Below are positions 1-12,687 of a DNA stretch of 64,000 bases, one piece after another; positions within the stretch are counted from its first letter, which is position 1, and the number at the start of each line of letters is the position of its first letter. The stretch is taken from NCBI GenBank assembly GCA_011319805.1, contig SJRY01000003.1, positions 1-64,000 of the forward strand. Reading direction: 5' to 3'. The notes under the pieces were generated by a model. The model was not told the origin of the DNA. It saw only the letters and a list, made by a program, of their open reading frames with translations, and did not search any database. This stretch comes from Macrocybe gigantea. Lineage: Eukaryota > Basidiomycota > Agaricomycetes > Agaricales > Callistosporiaceae. Position numbers and translations under genes: made by a program.

Positions 1-77
1 CTCACAGACGAAGTTTTCGAGTTGTTAACTTTTGTGGATCCTTCGTCACCCATCCCATCGTTGAAGAAGACACGCCG

Positions 78-2497
78 ATGAGTACAATTTCTGTCTGGCT
101 TCCAACCATTTGCTACGATTGTTGCATCGCTTCTTGCATTTGTTACACCGGACCATACGAAGACTTGGATCAATGTCCATTCTGCAATGAACCTCGATTT
201 GATCATGCAGGGAAACCTCGAAGTTATTTTGAGTACATACCCTCATTCCGCGTCTCCAAGCCCTGATCGCCAATCCTGAATATGCGACAAAAATGTGATA
301 TCGCCATTACGAATATGAACACAAAGAAGGTAGTATTACTGACATCTTTGACGGCTCTCACTATAAGACGCTCTGCAAAACACTCGTCACTGTTGGTGAT
401 GAGACCCTGGATTTCTTCCACTTTTCGATCCTCGCGACATTGCACTCGGGTTTGCTACGGATGGCTTTTCGTTGTTCAAGAGGCGCTCCAAGAATGCATG
501 GCCTCTTATTCTCGTCAATTACAACCTTCCGCCAGATATACGAACCCACCAAGAGCACATCATCTCCCTTGGTGTGATTCCCAAGAAGCCACAGGACCCA
601 GATTCATTCGTATGGCCTTTCTGTCTGGAGATGATTCAATTGGCCATTGGTGTCAAAGCCTTCGACACCCTCTCAGAACAATTTTTTCTCTTGCATTCCT
701 ACCTCCTTAGTGGCTTAGGGGATATCCTCGTAATCGCTTTGATTATGCGCATGAAAGGTCCAAATGCTCTCTTTCCGTGCCGTATATGTGAAATTCAAGG
801 AATCAGCACTGCATCGTGTGGTAGCAATGCACTTTACGTACCCCTCCATCGAGCGAACATCCCAGGCGCAACCATTGGCAATTACGGCCCATCTAATCTA
901 CCACTCAGGACTCACGAACGCTTCATGGAGCAGGCCCAAGAAGTCCAGTTCGCTAGCACCACGGCTGACTACGAAAGGCTTTCGAAGCAGTACGGTATCA
1001 AAGGCATCCCCCTTCTGAGCTGTTTGAGCTCACTTTCCTTCCCGACGTCATTCCCTTTCGACTTCATGCATCTTATCTGGGAGAACCTGATCCCCAACCT
1101 TATTCTCTTTTGGACGGGCCAATACAAGAAACTCGATCATGAAAACCAAGGTTACATACTGGAGAAGTCAGTATGGGAAGGGATCGGTGTCGCGTTGGCC
1201 AGAGCAGGGAAAACTATTCCGTCAGAGTTTGGGACACAGGTTCCGAACGTCGAGAAAAATCCCGGACAACTCACTGCCGAATCAACATCAATTTGGACGC
1301 TATTCATCGCTCCCATATTGCTGTCCCGGCGTTTCAAGGACGAGAGGTTTTATCATCATTTTATCAAGCTCGTCAAATTACTCAACCTGTGCCTGCAATT
1401 TGAGATTTCTGCTGAAGAGCTTGAGGAGATAGACGAAGGCTTCAAATTATGGGTTCTTGACTACGAAAAGTGAGCAAACGTTCTCAAAATTCCCTGGATC
1501 ACCCTTCTTACATATAATTTTAGATTGTACTACTGTCACGAGCCAGAGAGACTGTCTGCCTGCCCTCTTACCATTCACGCCCTCCTCCATGTCGCGGATG
1601 GAATCAGATCTATGGGCCCTGTATGGGCTACCTGGGTATTCTTTATGGAACGCTACTGTGGTCGCCTTCCTCCGACTATTAAAAGTAGAAAGAACCCATA
1701 TGTTTCGATGAACAACTATGTTACCGCCGATGCCCAATTGACACAGATCAAGAACATTTATCGCGTCCACTCTGAACTGATGCTTCGAGTCCCGAGGAGC
1801 GACGTGGAAAAGTGTGTCTTTGAAGGATGTAAGTAGCAGTATTCTCCTCAAAGTCTAGATAAGTCTGACATCCTTAGATCCGAACATAACGCTCATGATG
1901 CCAAAATCTCAAGTGCAACTATCTTCAGGCCTCCATTCCAAAGTGTGTGCACATTTGGTGACGCGCTTCGGGAAGAATATCGCCTTCGCTCGTAAACAGT
2001 TCACCATCACCTCAGTCATGACACAGTACGGGAAAATGAGGCGTTCAGGTGGTGGTGATCTCATACACGCCCGGGAGCTCGTGAACTTTGGGGACAACAA
2101 CCGGGATGCATCTTTTGTCCAAGTATGACTATTTGACTCTACCTTTCTGCTCACTAACACACTACTATCATAGTATGTGCAAGCTGTGGATATTTACAGT
2201 CGTCGCCGCAACATGGATCCAGTGTTTGAAGCTCGAAGCTTCTACGGCCAACTCTTATGCATATTGGTCATAGAGCTTCCACCCACCGCAGCATGGAATA
2301 TATCGTCACCAACCACTCTTCTACTTGCAGTTATCAAAAGTATCAAAATAAAACAAATAAATGCCCTGGATATGCCATTCTTCCACAACTTTGGGGAAAT
2401 GGAGGTGGTCGATCTGGAATGTGTGGAATGTGTCGTTGGTCGCATCGCTACTGGTAATGACTGGGCTATTATTGACCGCACCAAGACACCCTCGTGA
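78..2497 (+). pseudogene. CACTA/EnSpm (Plavaka-type) transposase, decayed
   Basis: This is the transposase of an agaricomycete CACTA-like DNA transposon. The N-terminal part (78-240) holds a Cys-rich zinc-binding stretch with the CYTGPYEDLDQCPFCNEPR signature. The core (from 472) contains the DGFSLFKRR and LVNYNLPPDIR motifs usual in this family. Further pieces carry family-typical RLSACPLTIHALLHVADGI (from about 1525) and an end segment at 2177-2497. Introns are visible at about 1471-1524, 1830-1878 and 2125-2174. The reading frame breaks near 242 and near 415, both needing one extra base, and a TGA interrupts it near 292. The copy therefore looks inactive as read. The 5' end may lie outside the window. 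I found no terminal repeats, so element borders are unknown. The family assignment is from recognised motifs and is fairly safe. Confidence 0.82.
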
Positions 2498-3235
2498 TTG
2501 CTGGTAAGCATTTCTCATCATCATCTGGACTAGTGGTTAATTCTTTTGCTAGTCTCATTAGGTTCGAAGTTGTAGATTCATTAGGGAATAAAACACCATA
2601 TAGTCAACGTCCTGTCTTCGAGGCATGATGAAACAGTCAAAAAAATCAGATTATGGTAACTCTCCTCGGCCTGCTAATCGGTTTCTTAGATCCTCCAGGT
2701 ATCGAGTGAAATACAAGGCTTTCACCTCGCATTATAGCGGTAAACAGTGGTCGTTTATGTCGAATGTGGACTTTCCCTTATCTCGTCCCCCGTTTGGCCA
2801 CCATTTCACTTTCTGTCCATTCCGATAGGTGTGAATAGTGCCTACACTGATCCGTTGGATGAATCCTTGGAAAGTCCAATGCAAGACGTGGTCAGACTTG
2901 GATCTATGTAACGGACTCCTGATGATAATTGAATTAACTGACGTATCGCAGCGGAGGCAAAGGCAACGTACATTAAAACCCAATTCACATCCGTGGAAGG
3001 TCCACCAAAACAGTTTTCGATGCTTTTTCGGTTCGCAATGAGTGCATTTTCAAGAACCTTTCGTACTCGTACACGAGCGTCTGGTGAGAAAGAAAGAAAA
3101 CGGAGAGTTTTCAGGTAGAAGTGCATGGTTGGCATGAGATAGGAAAGGATGAAGCTTAACGTGAATGTGCGTATTTGTCACTGCCTCCATCCATTTGCTC
3201 ACTAACATTCACTGCCCAGTAACTCATCGACCAAA
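2498..3235. other. No complete gene; possible transposon-associated exons
   Basis: This stretch follows the transposase relic. One plausible spliced reading on the + strand joins about 2838-2911 to an exon at about 2952-3080, across an intron starting GTAACGG and ending ATCGCAG. Its product is not recognised. It could be a second ORF of the CACTA element or a fragment of another gene. Nothing else can be supported. Confidence 0.25.
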
Positions 3236-3399
3236 TGAAACCATCCTCTCCTGACCCCGGTGTGCTCGCCCTCAGCCCCAATGCCATCAAGTCGCTCGTG
3301 CTTCACTCTCCATGGTCACGACCTCAAAGTCGTTACCGTCCAGGGCGAGGACTCTGATTGCCCTCTGGGGAGGCATATGTGAGATCCTCGATCACAGTA

Positions 3400-4042
3400 A
3401 TGCCATGGCTGGTAAGGCTTTCATCCCGCATTTGTTATCATCATCCCCATCCTGATTTTGTTTCATCCAGTCATCTCGAAGCATCCTATGGCACCTGGTG
3501 ATCCCGAGATTGAAGGGAGCATCCATGGGCATGATGTTATCCCCGTCAAGGCTGCACTCAAGTACTTTGAGAAATGTGGTTACCCCGATTATGCGCCCTT
3601 GTATCAGAACATCAAAGCGGTGGCTCAGCCATACCTACACATTTGGTCAATGAAGGAAGTCAGTGCCAATAGAGTCATGTTTGGCAAAGCCGTGAAGATG
3701 GTGCTTGACACGTTGAGTAAGGAGGAGGCTGCAGTGAAGGTCATGGTTATCGACAGTGCGCCCTCCCATTATCTGCTTATGACCATTGTGGCTGATATGT
3801 CCTTTGCAGGTGACTTGGAAGGCTTCACCGGCCTCAAATTCATTCATCAGAAGCATCCTGAAGTTTTCATCCCATCTGGAATCATGGAACGCAGCAATTT
3901 CTCCGCTGCGGCAGGATTTGGCTTTGCGCCTGACTTAATCGATGTCTTCTCTACATTCTCCGCCTTTTTTGGAGATGAACATCTCAGAATTGACATCGAC
4001 AGGATAATACAGTGCTGGAAGCAGCAGCACCAGCAGTGTTGA
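3400..4042 (+). pseudogene. Transketolase-family relic (pyrimidine-binding region)
   Basis: The fragment contains PSGIMERSNFSAAAGFGF preceded by GLKFIHQKHPEVF. This matches the conserved pyrimidine-binding region of transketolase/dihydroxyacetone synthase-type thiamine-diphosphate enzymes; the glutamate of the IMER motif is the position that normally activates the cofactor. An upstream exon joins at about 3413-3470 through a GTAAGG...TCCAG intron. A 54-bp in-frame intron (3756-3809) lies inside the main piece, and splicing it restores a sensible DSDLEG junction. After FSTFSAFF the similarity stops and the frame ends at 4042. The N-terminal ThDP-binding domain and the C-terminal domain are missing, so this is a partial or dead copy. 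Which substrate the parent enzyme used cannot be told. Confidence 0.6.
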
Positions 4043-4270
4043 AGAGTACTCAGTGCCCTTCCACCATTGTCCCGGGCACGCAACATATCGCTCTCAACAC
4101 TTTGTCCATGCCCTTGGTACGTCCCATTACTTTTCTTCTCATCGCTCTTTTTCCCGCCCGCTTGCTCTCAACATGGTTTTCGCTCTCATTTTCCTTCACA
4201 CTCGGCAATGGGCATTGTTGCTTCTATTTAGGAATAGCTCCTGCTGATTGAAATATCGAAACTCTGACAG

Positions 4271-4503
4271 CATAGGTGTTCGCCCGAAATCATACGCAAA
4301 GCCCTCGAATTCACTCCGCCAAATCTGGGAGCTCGTTTGCAAGCCATCCAGGATGGCTGGCAGAATGAACCTTCATTACAGAGACTTGCTGTTTCTCATT
4401 GTGGCGATATTGATATCGGGGCAAAGTCGATGCAGGTCACAGCCTGTATTATCGTTCCAGCCAAGCTTGATTTCAGGAAGAAGTATTCGCTTTATGACAC
4501 TCA
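4271..4503 (+). pseudogene. Possible Argonaute PAZ-region fragment
   Basis: A reading frame starting just after a plausible acceptor (ATAG, about 4274) gives a short peptide with EIIRKALEFTPPNLGARLQA and later KSMQVTACIIVPAKLDF. The spacing of these blocks resembles the stretch after the PAZ domain in fungal Argonaute proteins. No PIWI domain follows and the frame ends in the duplicated sequence at 4503-4605. The resemblance is weak and from memory of the family pattern only. It may equally be an unrelated degraded exon. Confidence 0.25.
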
Positions 4504-4605
4504 AGAAGACGAGTGATGGCAAAAAAAAGGCCACAATGTTGTTGAAATTAGTTGTATCTAAGAAGACGAGCGACGGCAAAAAAATGCCACGATGTTGTTG
4601 AAAAA
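4503..4605 (+). repeat. Imperfect direct repeat, about 46 bp twice, 57-bp spacing
   Basis: The unit beginning AAGAAGACGAGTGATGGC at 4503 recurs at 4560 as AAGAAGACGAGCGACGGC. Both copies continue through an A-run and end in ATGTTGTTGAAA. The copies differ at a few positions. This is a local tandem duplication in non-coding or relic sequence. Confidence 0.8.
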
Positions 4606-5700
4606 AATTGATCGCTAAATTGATGCATTTCTGCGAGAAAACTGGTTCCTACAGAGGCAGGAAAAAACATACCCTTGAATTAGACCCCTTTTAGCAAGAA
4701 AACCGACACTCGATGAGGGCGAAAAACTTATGCATTCACAGGTCATATTTTCAGCTACATTTATGGTCAAGAAAATATCTACTTCATTCCAGTCCTTGCT
4801 TTACGACCCAAATGAGCTGAATTTCTATCCCTCCCTTAATGATACCAATGTCTGGAATTTCAAATCAGCCATTTTATGTCAAGAAAAACGTGAACCGACC
4901 CCTAGGGGTCGTAAATTCCGCTGCGCTCGGTTTTACAGTGAATGTATTACACCGCACTCAGCATGCAGTTCAAGACAGCGTAGTGGACTACCGCGACAGA
5001 TCTGAACGGTCGCAAGCTTGCCATCGTCGACAGTCGGTCGTCCACGGACATGCATCTCGGCGCATTATCCGTCTATTGGAGGCATGGCGAATGGCAAGAC
5101 AACAATAATGATCGCGAGCTATTACTTCACGCTGTTGGAAATGGAGCATTTCGATCACAACGCCCGTTGGTCCGACTGATGGGTTTGAAACGGTTCCCAT
5201 TCCATTTTTGCAAATTCTTATCTATTTCTTATCTATAAGTAGTTGTACCGCTGATGTGCCCCCCACATCCGTTTGCCTCACGAGCTCACCGAGGCCAAAC
5301 CGAATCCACTTCTATTTGTTCTGCTGCCCCCATCCTGCTGTTCGACTCGCCATCCACCGGCCGATTTCCCACGTCGCGCACGAATTCTAATACACGCAAG
5401 ACGCTGTTCAGATGAGCAAGGCATTTTTGCACGCTCAATCTCTCAACACCGATGCGCGGAGCTGCAGCAACGGTGTCGTTTATCAGCTCACGTGCCATCA
5501 ACTAAATGTTATCTTCCAAAACAGGCTGTCAACAGTGCCCGGCCAGACTCTTCATGATTCTGAAATGTATTCAATGGGCAATAACGTTCCAGGGGCAGTG
5601 CTGTGGCTGGCATGTGAAGATCTGCACTACTACTGTCTCATGCAAGCTGTCCTCCTTGCGAAGCTACACAACTCAGTGTCTTCTAGCGTGGACTCTTCAC
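4606..5700. other. Intergenic, no gene resolved; contains a 16-bp perfect palindrome
   Basis: Only short ORFs occur here, with no recognisable product. CGACCCCTAGGGGTCG at 4896-4911 is its own reverse complement. The flanking AT-rich and stop-rich sequence looks like decayed repetitive DNA. Confidence 0.5.
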
Positions 5701-5723
5701 GCAACATCGCGGGCTTTACCATC

Positions 5724-7018
5724 ATGACGCGTGCTTCAGCATTCCCTCTCGAATTATATCACGCGATTATCCATGAAACAGCTCTCGACAAGGATCGCGC
5801 AGCACTACACTCCTTCTCGCTGACTTGTCGCAGCTTCCGCCGCATCAGTCAGGCCCATTTGTTTTCCGAAGTGTCATATTGCCTTTCGCGGCTCGTAGAA
5901 CTGGAAGACTACCCAAAGAACGGGCATCCTTCCTCTTCCATCGAGCTGTTAACCAGTCTGGATTCCGCTCACCCGACCCCTGGACTCGCAGCAATTGAGC
6001 TCCGGAGCCGTTCCCGCTTCCTCAGCATCCTCACTTCCAATCTCGAACTAGGTGGGTATATCCGGAGGCTCAGGATCACATATAGCACCGTGCTCGATTT
6101 CAGTACTCACGACGTTAACGCTGGCATTGAGCGTCTCCCAGAGATCATCGCAAAGTTTACAAATCTCGGATACCTCGAGATCCTCGGTGGTGCAGCAGGC
6201 CCATTCCCTGGCTCCATAGCCTACCAGGCTTTTGCTGAGGCTGCCTCCCAGTTGCCCAAGCTTCGTGATCTTGTCCTCCTCGATCTAGAAGATTTACGAA
6301 TCGACTTTTTAATCTCGTTCCCATATATCATGGCTGCAAGGAGACGAGATTCTAGACTTTGTTTGGTTCGGAATCACCAAAGCTATCAGATCTTACGCTG
6401 CACGATGTGGATATCTTCGGTGTAGGTCAGTTGGGTCGTGTCCTCGATGTGGACAATCTCCGCAGGCTACGTTTCTCCCGGAGTGATCGCGACGAAGAAG
6501 AATGTTTGGCGGACATTCCATGCTTTGCAGATACTCCCCACTCGAAGATTTGACGATGAATGCTGACCTTCACTCGCTTCTCCGTATGTATGCTCGCCAT
6601 GAACCAGGGGCAACATCTGACCACTAGTGATAGCCCTCAATCTTCATAATCTCACCTCATTGGCTCTTCTCGGCTTAGATTATGTATTGGGGATTGTTGC
6701 CCTTCCGAATCCTGGCAGCCTCATTCGCCTGATTCTCGCCATGAGGATGCCTCCTTACTTTGACGACGAGAGCAATCGTCTTTCTGATGATTGGGATGCT
6801 GAGGCGATGTCTATATTGTACCAGGAAATGGCGTCTCTTTCTGTTCTCGATGACTTTCTCCTTCATTGACCAATCTTCGTGCAATCAATCTGCAAACTGT
6901 ACCTTCCGTAGGGTCACAAGACGAGTCGCTCCTTTTCGACGTTTTCGCCTCTTTCCTCCCAAGAGCGCAAGAACAGAAGATATGCCTCACCGTGACAGAG
7001 AAGACTGTCTGAAACCCC
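5724..7018 (+). pseudogene. F-box / leucine-rich-repeat-like protein, frame-broken
   Basis: From the ATG at 5724 the product begins ASAFPLELYHAIIHETALD and continues FSLTCRSFRRISQAHLFSEV. This is the typical F-box-like head of the expanded agaricomycete F-box family, thought to act as SCF ubiquitin-ligase substrate adaptors. Later pieces carry LRR-style phrases such as SPKLSDLTLHDVDIF (from 6359), NLHNLTSLALLGLDY (from 6627) and LTNLRAINLQ (from 6863). The frame slips near 6340 and near 6862, each needing one extra base, and a small intron (GTATGTATG...CACTAG) fits at about 6582-6628. Either the gene is dead or the assembly lacks bases. The earlier ATG at 5412 is in frame but adds sequence unlike the family. 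Confidence 0.6.
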
Positions 7019-7512
7019 TCAGAGTCGACTCCATTAATTCTCATTGATCTATCTTTTTTCTCTTATCACTCCTTCGAATGTACCCACAACCCCACCCAGC
7101 GACAGTATGACATTCAGATCGAAGAAGGAAAGTAACACACTTGGCGATTCGGTCACACACTCTAGACTTCGGGACGTGGGTGAGCTCATTTTACGCCTAC
7201 GGTCCCCATACAAGTTTCAGTCGACGAAGGCCGACGCAACAATATTTGAAAGACGAGAAATCAAATATTCGCGTCAAACAAGACCCATCGCAGATCGAGG
7301 ACGTATTGTATTACCCCCACGATGTACATTACAGTATATCGACAATGACAAGTCTTGACACATTCATAAGACAATGACAGCTGCGTTCAACTTAGAAATA
7401 TGACCGCAAATCCACGTCTCAAACAGATCACAGAGCGGTACCTCTGCATCAGTCGTCGACACGACGCTGGGACTAGTTGGCTTTTTGATTGGGACGCTAG
7501 CGTGCGTGCTTG
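7019..7512. other. Intergenic, nothing identified
   Basis: This lies between the F-box relic (+) and the 3' end of the large proline-rich gene (-). It presumably holds both 3' UTRs. I see no conserved ORF or repeat. Confidence 0.5.
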
Positions 7513-10500
7513 TTAGTAGTACCTGCGCCGCGACCTGCTTTCCCTGTGTTCATGCCGTCCAGACCGAGAACGGCGTGTTGAGTCGTGGTAACGATCCTGC
7601 CTTCGTGACACAATGATGGCGGGATTCTGGTTCGGACTTCCGTAAGCAGGCGTCCTCATCGGCTCTACTTGCATCGGTGGGTGTCCGTACCAATACGAGA
7701 TGGGCTGATATGGCGGAACGTACGGCGGAGGAACCACAGCAGCGTATGAAATTTGATGGTAATGGCGTCGGCTGGATCCCGAGTGGCGATGGCTAGGGGA
7801 CCTGGTATTGTCCCGGCTGCGATGGTGGCGAGGCGGATGTTCGATATTCGTATCCCTCAGCGCTTGACCAGATGGCTCAGGAGTATCAACAGTAAGGGGT
7901 TGTGCAGGAAGTGCAACGTGTAAGTCAAGTCCCAACTCAGCGAACGTGTCTCGGCGGCGGCTCGATTGTGCTTGAGGCTGCGCTGCAGTGGAAGACGTGG
8001 GCTGCGGGATAGGTTCGATGTCAGGGCCAACGCGCGCCGAGCGGAAGCGAGATCGAGATCGAGATCGGCGACTAGCGGGTGATAGGGATCTCGTGTGTTG
8101 TACATGTCCCTGATCCTTGGTCTTGCTGTTGTGACGGACCATTTTCCTTGGGTCGAATGAAGGGGAGCCACGGCTTCCAGTATGGCGAGGAGAGCGCGTC
8201 CGACTGTCGGCTGTGTCTTTCCTTTCTGACCGGGCACTTGCCGATCTCCGAGGGGAGATGGAGCGTCCGCGGCTGAAGCTGCGAGTGCGACTCCTTCTGC
8301 GACTGTGACTTCTGGTCCTGCTCTCGGTTCTACTCCTGGAGATGGTGCGGACCCGACTTCTGGTGCGGCTGCGGCTGCCATGACTTACAGTCCTGCCACG
8401 ACTTCGGCCTCTGGTGACACGGTTCTGACTCCTGCTACGACTCCTACCCCTGCTGACGCTGCGGCTAAGGGACCTCTCCGTCCGGCTGGTTATAGTTGAC
8501 AGGATGGGCACAAATGTGGTGCCGACTGGCTGTGAAATTACCGGAGGAACGTATACAGGCGACTCGGCAGCCGTATACAAGGTTCCGTGGGTACCTGACG
8601 ATGAGGGAGCCGGCACAGTGTAATATACAGAGGGCTGCGATACGCGATGCGAGGAATAACTTCCAGGAACAATAGGATAAAGTGTAGGTGGAGGAGGAAC
8701 ATTGGCCATTGTTGGGATGACTGGCAGAGGGGCTGCGTACGCTTGTGAGGGAATAATCGGCTGAGAAGGGGGTATAATCGGGATCGGTGGTAACGGGACG
8801 ACTGTTGCAGGATACCGCGACGGACTAGGTAGAAGCACAGGATCCGACAAGTCGATCTCGACGGAAACGCGAACGCCTTTCCTGGAGGTACTTCCGAATG
8901 ACGGGTCCCGCAATTCGTAAACCTTGATGAGCGTTACGCCAGGCATGTGCGCGAAACGGCTTCTAACATCCACCAGATTCCCGTCCATTGATACCCAGTC
9001 GATGACATATACTGCAAAAACGGGCGAGAAAGGAAAGTCGACGAGGTATTCCTGACAAAGCAGGGCTCGCAGGCCGCGTCGGTAGAAATACTTCGTATTC
9101 CAGCTTTCGATGACTTCGCCCGCCATATCCTGTGGCCTCTGCACGTAACGTGGTGAATCCAGGGGCAACAGATATAAAGGGGTAAGACTGTTCCAAGCAC
9201 TCGTTAAGTCCTGAAGAAACTGAATTAGAAACCGCGGGTGAGGATGCAATGATGCTCAACGTACCGAGATAAACTGAGTCCATTTTTCGTTTTCTATTCC
9301 CCTGTAAACAAGGCTGAACGGAAGTTCGTACTCTACCTTGTCTTGGAACCGGAGGTCTGTGACCTTGAAAGGCGGAAGCGATGGAATTGCCACTCCCGCT
9401 GGTTGCGGCGGCAATGGCACTGTCGGAGGCGGCACGGGATAATAAGATGCGTAGTCGCTCCTTCTGAGCGGGGGAGACGGTGGCAGAAGTATTGGAGGCG
9501 GTACTGGCACAGGAGATGGGCTACGGGATGAGCGTGAAGATGATCTGGACCTGGATCTCGACGTAGGACGATGAACTGGTTGAATGGGTGTATAAGGTCG
9601 CGGAGGGGCGTACGGTGAATACGGTGGCACGTGTGGCGGGGAAGCATAGGGCGGCTGCATTGGCACATAGGGAGGGACATATGGAGGTTGCGAAGGCGGA
9701 TAGGCCGGTTGCACGGGCGGCGTGGGGTAATAGGATGGATATCGAGGATCGGACTGGGCGGGATGTGGGTAGGACATACCAGGCAGATACGGATATGTTG
9801 ATCGAGGTGGATAGGGAGCACTAGCGTAAGGATCTGTTTTGGGCCTACTCCTCGCCCACTCGACAAGCTTGTTCCTCCAAGCCTGTTCCATGGCTTCGCC
9901 GTATCGGGTGACAAAAGTGTTCACCATTAACAGGAAATATAGAAAACCTACTCCCAATAGAAACGATATGCCGACTCGCGGGCCAAGGATGCCGCGCGAC
10001 GACAGTGGGCTTGGAGGACTGGCGTCGGTTCCCGTCCTCCAAACGAAGCACATGATACAAAAGATGTAGAGAATAATCGACCTTGAGACACGTAACTCAT
10101 TCAATGGAATCTTCAGCCATTTGCTGATTGCACGCACCATCCTAACCATATCGCAGGCATAGCAAGCATCACCCACGCATTCCACCAGATAGCGGTATAT
10201 TCCTGTTGTCCCTCCTGAAATTCCAATTAGCATTAATGCGCACCGTACTTGGTACTATAGGATACATACAGCTGCCCATACTGCAGCCTTATGCGGCTTT
10301 TTCATGTTACCAAAACGGACGATACACAAACAACCGAAGATCAGGCTCATAAGGGCACATATCAGCGAATAGAGCGCCCCATGTCTCGTCAACGGATCGG
10401 CGGCGGCGCCTTCAATCTGCAGAATTGTCAGGATGCCCCTGATGCAAGATCAGCGATATTCGCGTTAAAACTGCACGACCTACGATAGTAGCAAGACGGA

Positions 10501-12488
10501 GACAATGTTGGCGGTTTTCCATTCTCTCAACAAACCATCAATAAAATTCTCCCAGGTGACTTTGAGATTCCTCCCAGGAGTAGCATTGTCCCAATCTGGC
10601 TGAAACGCCAAGGGATCGCCACCCTTGCTCAACTCCACAATAGCTGCCTTCTCAATCTCATGCATGGTCAACTCCGCCTCTTGAAAGATATGCGTGACAC
10701 GAGTGAAATAAAAGCTCGGAAGCCGTAGTAAGATATGCAGATAAATTTGACGGGGAATGGTATCTGTTAGGAAAAAGAAAAGAAGCTGCCTCAAAGACCT
10801 GCGTTTTGTAGGTCCAGCGTAGGAATAGACCAAGTAAGGATCTGGGTATGGCGTGGCATATTCGTCGGGATACGACACAGGCTTAGGCTGCGAAGGCGGC
10901 TGCGAAGACACGGAAGGACGAAATGGGTTGACCGGGACATAAGGTGGTGTCTGCATCTCCTGACGCAGAGTATTTGGCACAATGTGAGGTGCTTGCTGTC
11001 TAGATGGACCCGTGCTTCCTTCATCGGAATTGACCGACGACCGTCTATTCTCTTGAACGATGATGACGGGGGGAGCCTGCGGAATTACTGGAGGAGGGAC
11101 TATAATTGATGGCGGCGAACGTGGAGGGCTTGAATGATGTATGCGCGGAATGATGGGGATAGTATGACGACGATTCGTTGAAGTTAGGTCTGGAATGATG
11201 GGAGATTGCAGCCTCGGGGGTATGATAGGTCGTTGAACGACAGTAGGATGCACAGACACGGACGGCCTCCGATGGGGCGGCGTGGGTACAGAAGGGACGC
11301 GATATGGATAACCAGACGGCCACGGAGGTTGTTCGATTGCAACAGGAGGCGTAGGGACTCGTGGAGAGTTGCCGTAAGAATATTCAATCGGGCGAGGAGT
11401 GACAATGTGAGGTTCCGAGAATGAATGCCGTCGAGGACGCCTTGTATACGAATAGTCTGGTGATCGAAGCCTCTGTGGACGTGGTAGGTCAACAGGCGTA
11501 TCTGTAATTGAAGACCTTCGACTGCGCCGTCGTCGCATACGAGAATCAGAGTCTGGCGATGGAGAACGCGATGGACGGGTTCGTCGCGCCTCAGAACGGT
11601 CGGGAAACACTGGTCGAAGTACAGGCTGGACGACAGCCGGCGTCCCCGATCCGGAATGCCTTCGGGTTCGTGGCGCACGTTTAGGAGAAGGACGTCGTGG
11701 AATGGGTTGTTGTACGACATCAGGAGATGTTGACCGTTCGCGTGGGCGCCTAGTCCGGGGAGGATACTCCGGCGACTGAGGTCGAGAAAGCGGTTGAATA
11801 GCAGCAGGCGAGAGCGGTCGTGATACGGGTTGTACGATTACAGGAGATTCCGGCGTCCGAGGTCTCTCGAAGCGGGCGTCTCGTAAGAATTATCAAAGGA
11901 CGAAGGCCTAGGAGCAGGTTGTGCCGCAACAGGAGAAACGGGAGATTCCGACCTCCGTAGATGTTGGATGATAGCCTCATAATCAGGTGATGGAGGCAAT
12001 GGGCGGGGTATGACTATATCAGGAGGCTGCGTTGGTGCCGGTAACGGATTTCCAAAACTGGACCCAGATGATTCACGGTTTCTAGGAGGTCGGACCACCG
12101 TGCTGGGCGGTCGCGAAGGATGTGCGCCGGTTGCTCGCGTCACCGAACTGGATTCCGTCCCGGGACTGCTAAGCCTTATGGGTGATTCAGTGGATGAAGA
12201 CTCGGGATATTCAGGTTCCGGGACGGGCGAAGCAAGTCTGGGCACCGGCGGGGGTGGGACAATGTGAGGCGGTCCCGACGGTTGTGGCGTCCTTTCATCC
12301 CCTTGATGGCGTTGTTGACGCGTCTGCGAGCTGTTGGCTGGCTGGGAGCTGTCGATCGTCACGACGATGGGTCGTCCGCTCGCATTGTTGATGACCACGG
12401 GCTGTGAGTCAGCGGCTTCGATGCGCACTGAGCCGTGAAACGCGCGCGAGGTCATATCGTGGGCAGGAGGAGAGGGTGTGCGAGACAT
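7513..12488 (-). CDS. Large Pro-rich / Arg-Ser-rich multi-pass membrane protein (agaricomycete family)
   Basis: The model joins 12488-10484, 10438-10270, 10214-10138, 10081-9265 and 9210-7513 on the minus strand, all with GT-AG introns of 45-56 bp. It encodes roughly 1590 residues. The order is: a long Pro/Ser/Arg-rich N-terminus; a conserved block with TWENFIDGLLREWKTANIVS; about four hydrophobic segments (for example GALYSLICALMSLIFGCLCI and GISFLLGVGFLYFLLMVN); a second Tyr/Pro-rich linker; a short folded block containing KVEYELPFSLVYRG; and an RS-dipeptide-rich tail. The membrane block matches an uncharacterised agaricomycete family that I recognise only by pattern; its function is unknown. 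The frame slips near 11885, needing one extra base. A two-gene reading was considered and judged less likely because splice phases connect all exons. Confidence 0.68.
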
Positions 12489-12687
12489 TGCTAGGTCGCT
12501 AGAAGGTGGATGACGGTCGTCGAACGCGGTGGGGAAAATTTGAGGCAGGGGAAGTAACGTGGATTTGCGGGCGTCTCCATATTTGAGATAATCAACAAAG
12601 TTTTCGGTTCGCTGGCTGTGGCTGTGTAGGCGCTTCGCGCAAGAATGAACCTGTCTGATCTGTGGGACCGCAAAGGACCTTTGAAGG

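Noticed and set aside
8305..8499. Plus-strand ORFs over the large membrane-protein gene
   Set aside because: Low-complexity shadows of the RS-rich region on the minus strand.
9256..10233. Separate gene with its own start at 10233
   Set aside because: Splice phases link this exon to both neighbours, and the supposed N-terminus reads through an intron.
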